DNA from: Candidatus Brocadiia bacterium
Lineage (GTDB): Bacteria; Planctomycetota; Uabimicrobiia; Uabimicrobiales; JABWCH01
DNA length: 47,308 bases
Direction of reading: 5' to 3'
NCBI GenBank assembly: GCA_013359215.1
Contig: JABWCH010000033.1
Coordinates: forward strand, 1 to 47,308
The notes under the pieces are model-generated. The model was not told where the DNA came from. It did no database searches and saw nothing but the letters and a program-made list of their open reading frames with translations. The position numbers and the translations under genes are program-made. Of this stretch, positions 6,672 through 15,800 are shown one piece after another (within the stretch, counting starts at the first letter, position 1; each line of letters opens with the position of its first letter).

Positions 6672-7913
6672 ATGAAAACGATTTCTCACGTTTGTTTTTT
6701 TGTTTTGATTTGTTTTATTTATAGTCTAAATAGTGTATGCTATGCTCAAACCGCAGATAGCAAAAGTACAGATATTATGCTTCAGGGGTTTCATTGGGAA
6801 TCTCATAAAATGGCCTGGTGGAATTTAATGGCTTCCAAGGCTGCGGATATTGCTGCTGGTGGATTCAGCATGGTTTGGTTTCCACCTTCCAGTGGAGCTG
6901 CTAGTGCAGAGGGATATTTGCCACATCGTCTTTATTTGCAAAACTCTCGATATGGAACTGAAGCAGAATTGAAGAATGCTATTGGCAGTTTGCATCGACA
7001 CAATGTAAAAGCCATTGCAGATATTGTTATCAACCATAGAGTCGGAACAAAGGACTGGGCTGATTTCAATGATCCTGATTGGGGAAGCGATTCTGTATGT
7101 AAAAATGATGAATGGCCTGGAGCTAAAGGCAATTGGGACACAGGCGATGGTTACAGTGCCGCTCGCGATATAGACCACGCCCAACCTTATGTCCAAAAGA
7201 GTATCCAGGAATGGATGAACTGGCTTAAGGGTAACATTGGTTACGATGGATGGCGTTATGATTATTCTAAAGGCTATCATGGTCAATATGTCGCCCTTTA
7301 TAACAATGCAACTTTTCCTTATTTTTCTGTAGGCGAATATTGGGATGATTTAAATCTGAATGATTCTAATCCTCATCGCCAAAGGATTTGCAATTGGCTG
7401 GACAATGCGAAAAGCAAAAGTGCTGCGTTTGATTTTACAACAAAAGGCATTTTGCAGCATGCGGTTGGAAATAGTGAGTATTGGAGACTCCGCGATAGTG
7501 AAGGAAAGCCATCTGGCGTTATTGGCTGGTGGCCTGCTAAGTCTGTGACGTTCCTTGACAATCACGATACAGGCCCAAGCGGAAATGGCGGACAGAACCA
7601 TTGGCCTTTCCCTGGAGATAAGGTAATGCAAGGATATGCTTATATCCTGACGCATCCTGGTATTCCTTGTGTTTATTGGGTGCATTATTACGATTGGAAT
7701 TTGAAAGAGGAAATCAACGATTTGATTAAAGTCCGCAAAAATTATAATCTCCATTCTGAAAGCAAAGTGGAAATCAAAGTCGCTGATTCTAGCAAATATG
7801 TAGCCGTGATCGATGGCAAAGTGGCAGTAAAAATTGGATATTCCGATTGGAATCCAGGAAATGGCTGGATATTGGCAACTGCTGGCAAAAACTACGCTGT
7901 CTGGGTAAAATAG
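6672..7913 (+). CDS. secreted alpha-amylase, GH13, plant type
   Basis: Hydrolyses alpha-1,4 links of starch or glycogen outside the cytoplasm. The protein has 413 residues, with an N-terminal signal peptide (basic start, hydrophobic stretch to about residue 22, cut near CYAQ). All four GH13 regions are present: DIVINHR, GWRYDYSK (nucleophile Asp197), VGEYW (acid/base Glu222) and FLDNHD (Asp299). Blocks such as FDFTTKGIL, WWPAK and DKVMQGYAYILTHPGIPC match barley alpha-amylase as I remember it, pointing to GH13 subfamily 6, and the short length and C-terminal sheet ending in YAVW agree. The ATG at 6672 follows GAGGGA (6661-6666); a TTG at 6660 is possible but crowds AGGGAGG. It stands alone between repeats and the ATP synthase operon. 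Confidence 0.93.
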   Translation: MKTISHVCFFVLICFIYSLNSVCYAQTADSKSTDIMLQGFHWESHKMAWWNLMASKAADIAAGGFSMVWFPPSSGAASAEGYLPHRLYLQNSRYGTEAELKNAIGSLHRHNVKAIADIVINHRVGTKDWADFNDPDWGSDSVCKNDEWPGAKGNWDTGDGYSAARDIDHAQPYVQKSIQEWMNWLKGNIGYDGWRYDYSKGYHGQYVALYNNATFPYFSVGEYWDDLNLNDSNPHRQRICNWLDNAKSKSAAFDFTTKGILQHAVGNSEYWRLRDSEGKPSGVIGWWPAKSVTFLDNHDTGPSGNGGQNHWPFPGDKVMQGYAYILTHPGIPCVYWVHYYDWNLKEEINDLIKVRKNYNLHSESKVEIKVADSSKYVAVIDGKVAVKIGYSDWNPGNGWILATAGKNYAVWVK

Positions 7914-7930
7914 TTTTTCATCATATAAAA

Positions 7931-7985
7931 GCCTCTTGGTTATGTAGAGGCTAGGGAATAAAGCCTGGGAATAAATCCCCAGGCT
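7931..7985. terminator. two hairpins after the amylase
   Basis: GCCTCT (7931-7936) pairs with AGAGGC (7946-7951). AGCCTGGG (7962-7969) pairs with CCCAGGCT (7978-7985). Neither has a T run after it, so factor-independent termination is uncertain. Confidence 0.45.
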
Positions 7986-8063
7986 CTCGCCTTCCATCAT
8001 TCAGTCCGAAAATTTTCTTGCTATCTTCTCAAAGAGCTACTATAATTTTGAGTCTTTAATATC

Positions 8064-8107
8064 TGTATCTAAAAAGAATATACTGATTGCTTGGCAATTT
8101 AGATACA
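8064..8107. promoter_or_regulatory. inverted repeat before the ATP synthase operon
   Basis: TGTATCTAAA (8064-8073) and TTTAGATACA (8098-8107) form a perfect 10-bp inverted repeat with a 24-bp gap, ending just before the first gene. It could be an operator or a leader hairpin. Confidence 0.35.
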
Positions 8108-8130
8108 GCTTAGTGTTTGATATTGAAAGT

Positions 8131-8457
8131 ATGCAAAATTTTTATGAAATTCTTATTGCTTGTGTTGCTTGTCTTTTGGTATTTTCTATAAGCCATTTTT
8201 TATGGCTATGGCGTAGCAAAAAGAAAAAAATAGCTTCAATGCCTGTTTTTTGGGAAAGAATTTTTTTTGCATTGATTGTAGTATACATTGCTTCCCAAAT
8301 ATCACCAGAAAATCATGAAACCTTCTCGCTTTGGGTTGTTTTCTTTTATCTGGTATTTTTGTTCTGCCATACTTGGTTTATCTGCCGAAAAACAATAGAT
8401 ACAACAAGCAAAGATTTTTTTAAGGATAGAAACCATAACCATGAGCCAGGGAAATGA
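8131..8457 (+). CDS. small three-helix membrane protein, AtpI position
   Basis: The protein has 108 residues with three hydrophobic segments (about 4-25, 43-58 and 68-88) and a charged, His/Asn-rich tail. Its place, first in an ATP synthase operon and overlapping atpB, is that of AtpI/AtpZ/AtpR-type accessory proteins, which help c-ring assembly or ion supply. I do not recognise the sequence, so the role rests on position only. The ATG at 8131 is assumed; an in-frame GTG at 8113 would add six residues, and neither has a clear ribosome binding site. The stop lies 17 nt inside atpB, which suggests translational coupling. Confidence 0.65.
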   Translation: MQNFYEILIACVACLLVFSISHFLWLWRSKKKKIASMPVFWERIFFALIVVYIASQISPENHETFSLWVVFFYLVFLFCHTWFICRKTIDTTSKDFFKDRNHNHEPGK

Positions 8458-9217
8458 ACTGGATATTGTGGAGCATATTCTGGATAGTCCTGTATTGGAA
8501 TTTTTTCATTGGAAACTTCCTTTGCCTACTTTGCACGTTTTTGGCTATGATCTGCCTGTTACCAAAAATGCAGTGATGATGTGGATCGTTTCTCTTGTTT
8601 TGATTGCCATTTTAATCCCTATAGCCAAAAAAGACAAAAAGCGAGGATTAGGCAGGACTGTGGCTGAAACTTTTTTGCTCTTTATCAGGGATGAGCTAGC
8701 TATGCCCCAAATAGGAGAAAAAGGGATTGTGTTCGTACCTTTTTTATCCACACTTTTTTGTTTTATTCTTTTTTGCAATCTGCTAGGGCTTTTCCCATTT
8801 GCTTCTTGCGCCACAGCGAACATCAATGTAACAGCAAGTTTAGGGCTGATCAGCTTTTGTTTTATTCACTATTCAGGAATGAGAGAGCATGGTTACCTGG
8901 GCTATTTCAAGGCACTTGTGCCTCCTGTTCCAGGATGGCTTTGGCCTCTTATGTTTGTGATCGAAGTCGTTGGTCATATTTCCAAACCTGTTAGCCTGGC
9001 AATTCGTCTTTTTGCCAACCTCACCTCAGGGCATATTGTACTCCTTGCCTTCCTTAGCGTGATCTTTATTACGAGAAGCTATGTTTTTGCTTTTTCTTGT
9101 GTGTTAGGCGGAGTTGCTATCTGCACTTTGGAAATCCTTGTAGCTTTTCTTCAAGCTTTTGTTTTTACTTATCTTACAACTGTATTTCTCGGCACTGTAG
9201 TTGCCGAAGAACATTAA
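8441..9217 (+). CDS. atpB: ATP synthase F0 subunit a
   Basis: Membrane subunit forming the half-channels that carry protons to the c-ring. The protein has 258 residues with five to six membrane helices. The essential arginine is in SLAIRLFANLTSGH, and the last helix EILVAFLQAFVFTYLT carries the conserved Gln. The N-terminal region with an FFHWKLP motif is typical of the family. It overlaps the preceding small membrane protein by 17 nt and is followed by atpE after 18 nt. Confidence 0.95.
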   Translation: MSQGNELDIVEHILDSPVLEFFHWKLPLPTLHVFGYDLPVTKNAVMMWIVSLVLIAILIPIAKKDKKRGLGRTVAETFLLFIRDELAMPQIGEKGIVFVPFLSTLFCFILFCNLLGLFPFASCATANINVTASLGLISFCFIHYSGMREHGYLGYFKALVPPVPGWLWPLMFVIEVVGHISKPVSLAIRLFANLTSGHIVLLAFLSVIFITRSYVFAFSCVLGGVAICTLEILVAFLQAFVFTYLTTVFLGTVVAEEH

Positions 9218-9235
9218 TATTTTCAGGAGAATATC

Positions 9236-9472
9236 ATGGACGGAAAAAGCCTTTCCCTTATTTTCACTGTTTTAAGCACAGCATTCGTAGTCGCATTTGC
9301 AGGCTGGGGGATTAGTAGAATTGCCTCTAGTTCCGTTGATAATGTTGCCCGACAGCCAGAAGCAGGCGGACAGATTCGTGGACTTATGATCATTGCATGC
9401 GCCTTGATTGAAGGTGTTGCTCTTTTTGCTCTTGTGATTTGCTTTTTAGCACAAAATAAAATCCAATTTTAA
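9236..9472 (+). CDS. atpE: ATP synthase F0 subunit c
   Basis: Rotor ring subunit. The protein has 78 residues in two hydrophobic helices joined by the polar loop ARQPE. The ion-carrying Glu lies in helix 2 (ALIEGVALFALV). The ST-x-x-Y pattern and helix-1 Gln of sodium-binding rings are absent, so proton coupling is likely. AGGAG lies 8 nt before the ATG. Confidence 0.95.
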   Translation: MDGKSLSLIFTVLSTAFVVAFAGWGISRIASSSVDNVARQPEAGGQIRGLMIIACALIEGVALFALVICFLAQNKIQF

Positions 9473-9491
9473 CCAGCGATGAGAGGCCACT

Positions 9492-10097
9492 ATGGCAAAA
9501 AAAACGTTCCAGCTTTGTACGCTTTTTTTCTTTATCTTTTTTCTTGTGGTCATGCCTTTATATGCAGCAGGAGACAAACAAGAACACAAAGGCGGTCTTC
9601 TGGACATCCATCCTGGTCTCGGGGTTTGGACCATTTTGACTTTTGTTGTTTTGGCAGTCATACTTAAAAAATTTGCATGGAAGCCTCTGCTCCACGCGAT
9701 TGAAGAGCGCGAAAAAAACATACAAGATGCGATCCAGAATTCCGAGAAATCCCAAAAAGAAGCCATGGAATTTGTGGAAGAAAGCAAAAAAAATCTTTCC
9801 AAATCAAAGGAAGATGCCTCAGAAATCATCCAGAAAGCACAGCAAAAGTCAGCGTTGCTTCGTAAGGAAGCCTTGCTTGCAACAGAAAAAGAATGCGCTG
9901 AGATCAAGTATAATACACAAAAAGAGATCCAGGATTTGCAAAATTCTTTTTTCTTTTCGCAAATTGTATTGATGGGAGATTTAGGCTTAGAAATCGCTTC
10001 TTCTCTTCTCCATCGATCTTTAAACAAAGACGACCATAAAAAATTGCTGGAAGAATCCATCGAAAGAATCCAAAAAAAGATGGAGGCTAAAAAATGA
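9492..10097 (+). CDS. atpF: ATP synthase F0 subunit b
   Basis: Peripheral stalk subunit linking F0 to F1. The protein has 201 residues. A hydrophobic N-terminal segment ending in YAAG looks like a cleavable signal peptide. It is followed by one membrane helix (about 45-62, VWTILTFVVLAVIL) and a long charged coiled coil (about 70-160). A signal-like extra segment occurs in b subunits of some lineages. Only one b gene is present, so there is no b/b' pair here. The last bases overlap the atpH start (ATGA). Confidence 0.93.
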   Translation: MAKKTFQLCTLFFFIFFLVVMPLYAAGDKQEHKGGLLDIHPGLGVWTILTFVVLAVILKKFAWKPLLHAIEEREKNIQDAIQNSEKSQKEAMEFVEESKKNLSKSKEDASEIIQKAQQKSALLRKEALLATEKECAEIKYNTQKEIQDLQNSFFFSQIVLMGDLGLEIASSLLHRSLNKDDHKKLLEESIERIQKKMEAKK

Positions 10098-10687
10098 AGC
10101 TTACAAGATCAGGGAATCCTAGATACTATGCTTATGCCTTGTATGAGCTTTCCTCACTCAAAAAGCAGCAGGAAGAGTTTCTGGAAAACTTCGAGCTTGT
10201 CCTCGAAGTCCAGAAACAAAAGCCAGAGCTGAATTTTTTAGCACAATCTCCTCTTATATCCAATAAAAAAAAATTCCAGTTCTTTGATAGAATCCTTCAT
10301 AATCATCTAAACCCTCTGTTTTTGAATTTTATCAAAGTTCTGGTGAAAAAGCAGCAATTGCATTTGCTGGAAAAGATCTATGTCGTATATCGCCACTTTT
10401 GTGATGAATGGGCAGAGAGCATCAGGGCAACTGTTACCTCTGCTGTTCCTCTTACAGAAGAGGAACAAAAGAGAATATGCAATGTTGTCTCTGGATATTT
10501 GCAAAAGTCTGTTTTTCTTAGAGTTATCGTAGATCCTGACATCCTTGGAGGTATAACATTGCAGGCAGGCGATATCTGGATGGACGCATCACTCAGAGGC
10601 AAAATGAAAAGCTTCCAGAAGAACCTACAGGAAACCGCCAGAAAAGTGATCAAAAACATTTCATTGGGCGCAAAGAATTTGGATTAA
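10094..10687 (+). CDS. atpH: ATP synthase F1 subunit delta
   Basis: Stalk subunit holding b to the alpha3beta3 head. The protein has 197 residues with the OSCP/delta shape: a helical N-terminal domain starting with the YAYALYEL motif, and a C-terminal part with the IVDPDILGGITLQAGDIWMD and D-x-SLRGKM signatures. It starts inside the atpF stop, which implies translational coupling. Confidence 0.94.
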   Translation: MKLTRSGNPRYYAYALYELSSLKKQQEEFLENFELVLEVQKQKPELNFLAQSPLISNKKKFQFFDRILHNHLNPLFLNFIKVLVKKQQLHLLEKIYVVYRHFCDEWAESIRATVTSAVPLTEEEQKRICNVVSGYLQKSVFLRVIVDPDILGGITLQAGDIWMDASLRGKMKSFQKNLQETARKVIKNISLGAKNLD

Positions 10688-10696
10688 GGAAAGCTT

Positions 10697-12232
10697 ATGA
10701 AAAAGTATAAAGTAGAAGAAGTCATTTCTTTGCTTAAGCACGAAATCCAGCACCATCAAAATGAGTTGGAAATTGAAGAGATAGGCCGCGTAGTTCAGGT
10801 TGGAGATGGAATTGCCTGGGTTTGTGGTCTTCAAAAAGCAATGTCAGGAGAAATGCTGGAATTCCAAAATGGAGAAAGAGGCCAGGCATTCAACTTGGAA
10901 TCAGAATACGTAGGCGTAATCATCTTTGGCGATCCGCTTAGAATTCGGGAAGGGGATAGTGTAAAGCTAACGGGAAAGCTTCTTAGTATACCTGTTGGCG
11001 AAGCCCTGGTTGGTAGGGTCATTGATCCGATTGGACGGCCAGTAGATTCCGATAAGCCTGTTGAAGCCAAAGAAACCTGGCCAATTGAAAAAATAGCACC
11101 AGGAATTGCAGACCGCCAGCCTGTATTTGAGCCATTGAATACAGGGATCAAGAGCATCGATGCCATGATTCCTATTGGCAAAGGCCAAAGAGAGCTAATC
11201 ATTGGAGACAGAAAAACAGGAAAAACAGCCATTGCCATAGATACCATCATCAACCAAAAGGGCAAGGATGTTCTCTGTGTATATGTTGCGATTGGACAAA
11301 AAGAATCAACAGTTGCTGGTATAGTAGATACTTTACGCAAAAAAGGTGCTATGGACTATACTATAATAGTCACAGCCTCTTCTTCAGACACAGCTACATT
11401 GCAATATATTGCACCTTATGCTGGATGTGCTATAGCAGAGTATTTCATGAACAAGCACAAACGCCATACTCTTGTCATCTATGATGATCTCAGTAAGCAT
11501 GCTGTTGCTTATCGCCAGATTTCTTTGCTCCTCAGAAGACCACCAGGACGAGAAGCTTATCCAGGCGATATATTCTATTTGCACTCTCGCCTTCTGGAAA
11601 GGGCAGTAAAGCTGTCTCCAGAGCTTGGTGGTGGGTCGCTGACTGCTTTGCCTATTATTGAAACGCAGGAAGGGGAAGTATCTGCCTATATTCCTACAAA
11701 TGTGATCTCCATCACAGATGGGCAGATCTATCTGACTCCTGATCTTTTCTATTCAGGCATCAGGCCCGCGATTGATGTTGGTATTTCTGTATCCAGAGTT
11801 GGTGGAAAAGCCCAAACAAAAGCCATGCAGAAGGTTGCCAAAAATCTGCGTCTGGATCTGGCACAATTTCGCGAGCTGGAAGCTTTTACGCAGCTAGGGT
11901 CTGACCTCGATAAAACGACTTTATCACAACTAACACGAGGCAAAAGGCTTGTGGAAGTTCTCAAACAAAAGCAATATGAACCCATGTCTGGTGCTGACCA
12001 GGTTGCTATAATCTATGCTGGAACTAAAGGCTATTTGGACACTCTGGATTGCGCCTATATCGCGCGATTTGAAAAAGAATATCTGGAATATTTGCATTCC
12101 CATTTTCCTGAATATTTCGCAATAGTAGAAGAGAAAAAAGACATTCCTAAGGAAATCCAGGAAAAGCTAGAAAGCAAGATACAAGAATTCTTGAATCTTT
12201 TTGTGGCAGCCTTGAAATCAGAAAATGCCTAG
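10697..12232 (+). CDS. atpA: ATP synthase F1 subunit alpha
   Basis: Non-catalytic nucleotide-binding subunit of the F1 head. The protein has 511 residues of normal architecture: beta-barrel start ([16 protein letters not shown]), Walker [23 protein letters not shown], and SRVGGKAQ near the end of the nucleotide domain. The C-terminal helical domain is complete. In most bacteria gamma, beta and epsilon follow; here the next gene is an unrelated large protein. Confidence 0.96.
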   Translation: MKKYKVEEVISLLKHEIQHHQNELEIEEIGRVVQVGDGIAWVCGLQKAMSGEMLEFQNGERGQAFNLESEYVGVIIFGDPLRIREGDSVKLTGKLLSIPVGEALVGRVIDPIGRPVDSDKPVEAKETWPIEKIAPGIADRQPVFEPLNTGIKSIDAMIPIGKGQRELIIGDRKTGKTAIAIDTIINQKGKDVLCVYVAIGQKESTVAGIVDTLRKKGAMDYTIIVTASSSDTATLQYIAPYAGCAIAEYFMNKHKRHTLVIYDDLSKHAVAYRQISLLLRRPPGREAYPGDIFYLHSRLLERAVKLSPELGGGSLTALPIIETQEGEVSAYIPTNVISITDGQIYLTPDLFYSGIRPAIDVGISVSRVGGKAQTKAMQKVAKNLRLDLAQFRELEAFTQLGSDLDKTTLSQLTRGKRLVEVLKQKQYEPMSGADQVAIIYAGTKGYLDTLDCAYIARFEKEYLEYLHSHFPEYFAIVEEKKDIPKEIQEKLESKIQEFLNLFVAALKSENA

Positions 12233-12267
12233 ACTAAGGCATATAAACAAAATCAAGGGTCAGACAG

Positions 12268-15200
12268 ATGTCTGCATCTAAAATACAGCACGAGGATTGT
12301 GATGATTTACAGGAGACTTTTGAAACAATATGGCTAGAAATCTACCCTTTCCTCAAAGAAAGGGTGCAAAAGCCGCCTCGTATATCCTGGAAAAGCGAAA
12401 TCCTCTGGATTGTTAATGCTCATGGGCATAATCTATCAGCCCTTGCCTGGGGATATAAAAATTCTGATACAGTCCATCAGAAAATTTTAGAATATACATT
12501 GAGACTCTGGAATTCTATAAAAGAAAAAATTTCTAGCAAAAAAATATACTCTTTGTTCAATCAATACGAAAAAAAATATGTAGAGATTTTTGCTGACCCT
12601 GATTTACCAGATACTTTGTTTGCTATAGCCCCGATATGCCCTACAATATTGGGGCAGGCATATTTTTTTTCCAAAATGACCGATACACTTGCTAAGGAAT
12701 TGCAAAGACTGCAAGAATATCTCCAGAAAAACAGCTTCTACGACACATGCCATCCTGGCAAAGAATTGAAGACCAAATCAGAGCAATTTCAGGAAGATTT
12801 AAAAAAAATCCAGTCCCAGATTATAGATGCATCCTCCCAAGAAGCTCTTTTGCCCCAACATTGCCTGGGAATATACCTTTCGCATATTTTTGATCTTTAT
12901 CAAAACGCTTTGCTGCTTTTTCCCTGGCTTAGCGACAATGCTCTGTACAAGCTTATATTCCAGCTTTCCCAAACCATAGAAAATCATTATCCAATACAGT
13001 CTGAACTACCCTACCAGGACGCACTGACAATACAGATGATCCAATCGCCCCTTTTTCCTGAAAGTTTTATCGAAAAAATATCCTGTACCAAGGTATTTTT
13101 TCCTAAAGACTGGAAGCCTATAGGGATTCAACCTTGGGTATGGAAGTTCCAAAGTAAAGTATGGACTGCGCCAGAGAGAGAGAGCCTGAAAAAAATCGCA
13201 GAATGGTACAAGCAAACTGCACAGCCTTTGATCTATAAGCATATTTTGGAAAAATTCAGCAATGTAAAGCATGATGTTTATTCCCTGTCGCAATATTTTT
13301 CTTATAACTCTTCGTTAGAGCTTGCACAAGAGGTATTCCAGTATCTCAAAAAGCATCAAGATCAGGAAAGATGGGAGGAATTCCAGCCTTTTCTCTCTGC
13401 TTATGGAATCGAAGTCATTACCCAGAGCAATGCACAGGAATATGTGGAGGATGATGAGCTGCTTGTCCATGAATATTCCTTTGGTCTTCCCAAAAGCGAC
13501 TCCCTGACACAGCCAGGAATCCGATTCATGGATCAAAAATTCCAAATAGGAAAGTATGTACACGTAATAGGAAAAGAGCCGTACTGCGTTGGTGTTTTTG
13601 CAAGACTCAAACTCTTTGCCCAGAAAAACCTCAAGGATTTTCCAGATTCTTTGAAAGAAAAGCTCGAAAGTATTATCCAGCCAGAGTTCTGGTATCTTGC
13701 GGATAGCAAAAGGAGCTTTTCTGAAAAAAAGCTCTATCCTGCTGTAGTCCAGATTATTCAGGCTATGGATGCTTTTTTTTATAAAGACCTTTTTCTTTTT
13801 TCCAAGAAAGTGCGCATCCAGTATGAATGCCTGCTTTTAGAATTGCAAAGGGCAATACAGCAAGACGGATGGAAAATCGGAATTGCAGCAGGGAAATTCC
13901 TTACAATCCAGCAGATCCAAAGCCTGCCTTCCTGGTCGCGTAAGTGGGAATTGGAAAAAAAACAAACAGGGATTCTTTTGAAAAGAGAGCATAAAGAATA
14001 TGTTACTCTAGGGTTTCCCTATCCACAGGAAGGATTTTGTCGCTATATTGTAAGTGAAAATAGCAGCACTCCTGGGTTCATGGTTTATACAAGAGCGTGG
14101 GAGCCAGAGATCATGAAATCCTGGCAGACTTTTTTCCCTACTTTAGACCAGGAAAAGTCCGCAATCCCCAGCCAATGCTTTGCCCTTTTGAATGAACACT
14201 GGCATATCCATCCAGAAAAGGCTAAAGAAGCCTTGATCTTTTGCCTGAATTCCCTGATACCCCATATTTCTTTGGAAACCAGAGAAAAAATAAACCAGGC
14301 TTTGATAAAAGACCATTTCCCTATTCTCTTGCCTTCTCTTGAAATTATAGGGAAAAAATGGCCGCTTCTTGATCCACAAGAAAGCGTTTTTCAGGATAGA
14401 ATAGAATACCGCTTTTGCGAAGATCAAGAAAAAGATACCATTCTGGAAATTTTGTCCTTTGGTTTTGAAAAAAAACAGGTGAAAATCGCTGCAAGCTTAG
14501 GAAAATGCGATGAAGCACTTTGCCTGTCTTGGGAAATTTTAGGATTTTTTTCCTTTCTTCTGAAGCGATTTTCTTTTTTGCAGGAAAACCAGCAAAACCC
14601 TTTGGCTTCATGGCAAAATCAGCCCTTTTATAGTCTGAAAAAACTTAGCCTGGCCTGGCCTGGCATAATAAAGAATATCATGCCCCTTTCCCCTGAAGAA
14701 TACCATGCTCTTTTTATTTTGCAAAATGGACGTACTCTGACCGAAAAATATAAAAAACTTCTGGATCTTCTTTGCCTTGCGGACATGCTTGTCAGCCTGT
14801 TTTATCCTGATACTCTGGAATACCAGGAGTTATGCGATAGAGTGGCCGAGTTTTTACAAAAACAAAACCTGAAAATCCAGCCAATAAGCCTATTGCAGAC
14901 ACAGGGTAATTCTCAGATACGCTATATTCTCTGGACAGAAAATAAAATCCTTTCTATTGTTCAAAGGCGTATTCTGCATAGAAATAACCAGGCAATCCTG
15001 CTCTATGGGAATTGTGCTTCCTCTTCTGATTATTGCCTGGATGCATTATCTCCTTTTACACCAGGGATTAAAAAACTTTTTCTGTTCTTTTGGGCTTCAT
15101 TGCAGCGAATCGGCACACAGCATGTCCGAGAACAAGCCCTGGAAAAATGGCAGGCAGTCTATTACCAGATACAGGCCCAGCCTAAAATTTCTTTTATCAT

Positions 15201-15501
15201 AGAGCTTGTCAACCTGGCATATAAATACCAGGAACTCCTCACCCCTTTCATGGATTTCCCTTTGTGGCAACACCTTTTAGAACCAGCTTTGCAGCTTCTA
15301 AGCGCACAAGGCTATAAAGTCCTTGATGTACAAATAGGACAGCCCTATCAGGCTACAGATTCTCTATACTATGATAAAGAAGAAAGCTTGCTCCAGCATG
15401 CACAAGCGGAAAATACCATTCTTGCCATAGCAAAACCTTGCATTCTAAAAAAAGATGCCCATGATTCCTGGCAAAAAGGCAAAGTATTTGTAGCAAAATA
15501 A
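12268..15501 (+). CDS. large protein of unknown function (1077 residues)
   Basis: I do not recognise this protein. It has no signal peptide or membrane span and is rich in Gln, Lys, Phe and Trp, with long helical stretches and no ATP or metal motif that I can see. The last 70 residues (GYKVLDVQIGQPY through a hydrophobic strand to KGKVFVAK) faintly recall the C-terminal beta domain of GrpE, but the resemblance is weak. It starts 35 nt after atpA, with AAGGG 9 nt before the ATG, and is probably cotranscribed with the ATP synthase genes in the slot where gamma normally sits. A MITE-like repeat begins 20 nt after its stop. Confidence 0.75.
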   Translation: MSASKIQHEDCDDLQETFETIWLEIYPFLKERVQKPPRISWKSEILWIVNAHGHNLSALAWGYKNSDTVHQKILEYTLRLWNSIKEKISSKKIYSLFNQYEKKYVEIFADPDLPDTLFAIAPICPTILGQAYFFSKMTDTLAKELQRLQEYLQKNSFYDTCHPGKELKTKSEQFQEDLKKIQSQIIDASSQEALLPQHCLGIYLSHIFDLYQNALLLFPWLSDNALYKLIFQLSQTIENHYPIQSELPYQDALTIQMIQSPLFPESFIEKISCTKVFFPKDWKPIGIQPWVWKFQSKVWTAPERESLKKIAEWYKQTAQPLIYKHILEKFSNVKHDVYSLSQYFSYNSSLELAQEVFQYLKKHQDQERWEEFQPFLSAYGIEVITQSNAQEYVEDDELLVHEYSFGLPKSDSLTQPGIRFMDQKFQIGKYVHVIGKEPYCVGVFARLKLFAQKNLKDFPDSLKEKLESIIQPEFWYLADSKRSFSEKKLYPAVVQIIQAMDAFFYKDLFLFSKKVRIQYECLLLELQRAIQQDGWKIGIAAGKFLTIQQIQSLPSWSRKWELEKKQTGILLKREHKEYVTLGFPYPQEGFCRYIVSENSSTPGFMVYTRAWEPEIMKSWQTFFPTLDQEKSAIPSQCFALLNEHWHIHPEKAKEALIFCLNSLIPHISLETREKINQALIKDHFPILLPSLEIIGKKWPLLDPQESVFQDRIEYRFCEDQEKDTILEILSFGFEKKQVKIAASLGKCDEALCLSWEILGFFSFLLKRFSFLQENQQNPLASWQNQPFYSLKKLSLAWPGIIKNIMPLSPEEYHALFILQNGRTLTEKYKKLLDLLCLADMLVSLFYPDTLEYQELCDRVAEFLQKQNLKIQPISLLQTQGNSQIRYILWTENKILSIVQRRILHRNNQAILLYGNCASSSDYCLDALSPFTPGIKKLFLFFWASLQRIGTQHVREQALEKWQAVYYQIQAQPKISFIIELVNLAYKYQELLTPFMDFPLWQHLLEPALQLLSAQGYKVLDVQIGQPYQATDSLYYDKEESLLQHAQAENTILAIAKPCILKKDAHDSWQKGKVFVAK

Positions 15502-15521
15502 AATTTATTTTATTATAAATG

Positions 15522-15672
15522 CTTATGGATTTAGCTCTTAATCTGGATACATCAAAAAATACTTTATCACAAATTTTGCGAATGGACGAATAGCACGAAT
15601 AAATCATCTTATTCGTGCTATATGTGTTCTTCGTGTCATTCGTGATTTTAAAATTAGGAGATAAGTCAATAA
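15522..15672 (+). repeat. MITE-like element, copy 1
   Basis: About 150 bp, repeated inverted at 32634-32783. The ends are imperfect terminal inverted repeats around TTAGCTCCTAAT. Inside is a perfect 13-bp hairpin, ATAGCACGAATAA (15590-15602) with TTATTCGTGCTAT (15609-15621). It codes for nothing visible. The gap 15502-15800 holds little else apart from AT-rich leader. Confidence 0.8.
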
Positions 15673-15800
15673 CTACTTCAAAATCTTTACTCTATAAAAG
15701 GAAATTTCCTACAGTTTTACAGCTTATTAAGCTTTTTATTCCTAATTGGTTAAAGTTATTGATTCGTAATATGTTAAAAAAATAGCAAGGATGTTATTTT

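Noticed and set aside
7350..8000. Antisense frame (216 codons) over the amylase 3' end
   Set aside because: The translated sequence shows no domain, and it lies opposite conserved amylase motifs.
9236..9472. Sodium-dependent (N-type) ATP synthase
   Set aside because: The c subunit lacks the sodium ligand pattern, and the gene order is not that of N-ATPase operons.
15580..15660. CRISPR-like repetition of CACGAAT units
   Set aside because: The units are uneven, overlapping and hairpin-forming, without equal spacers or cas genes.
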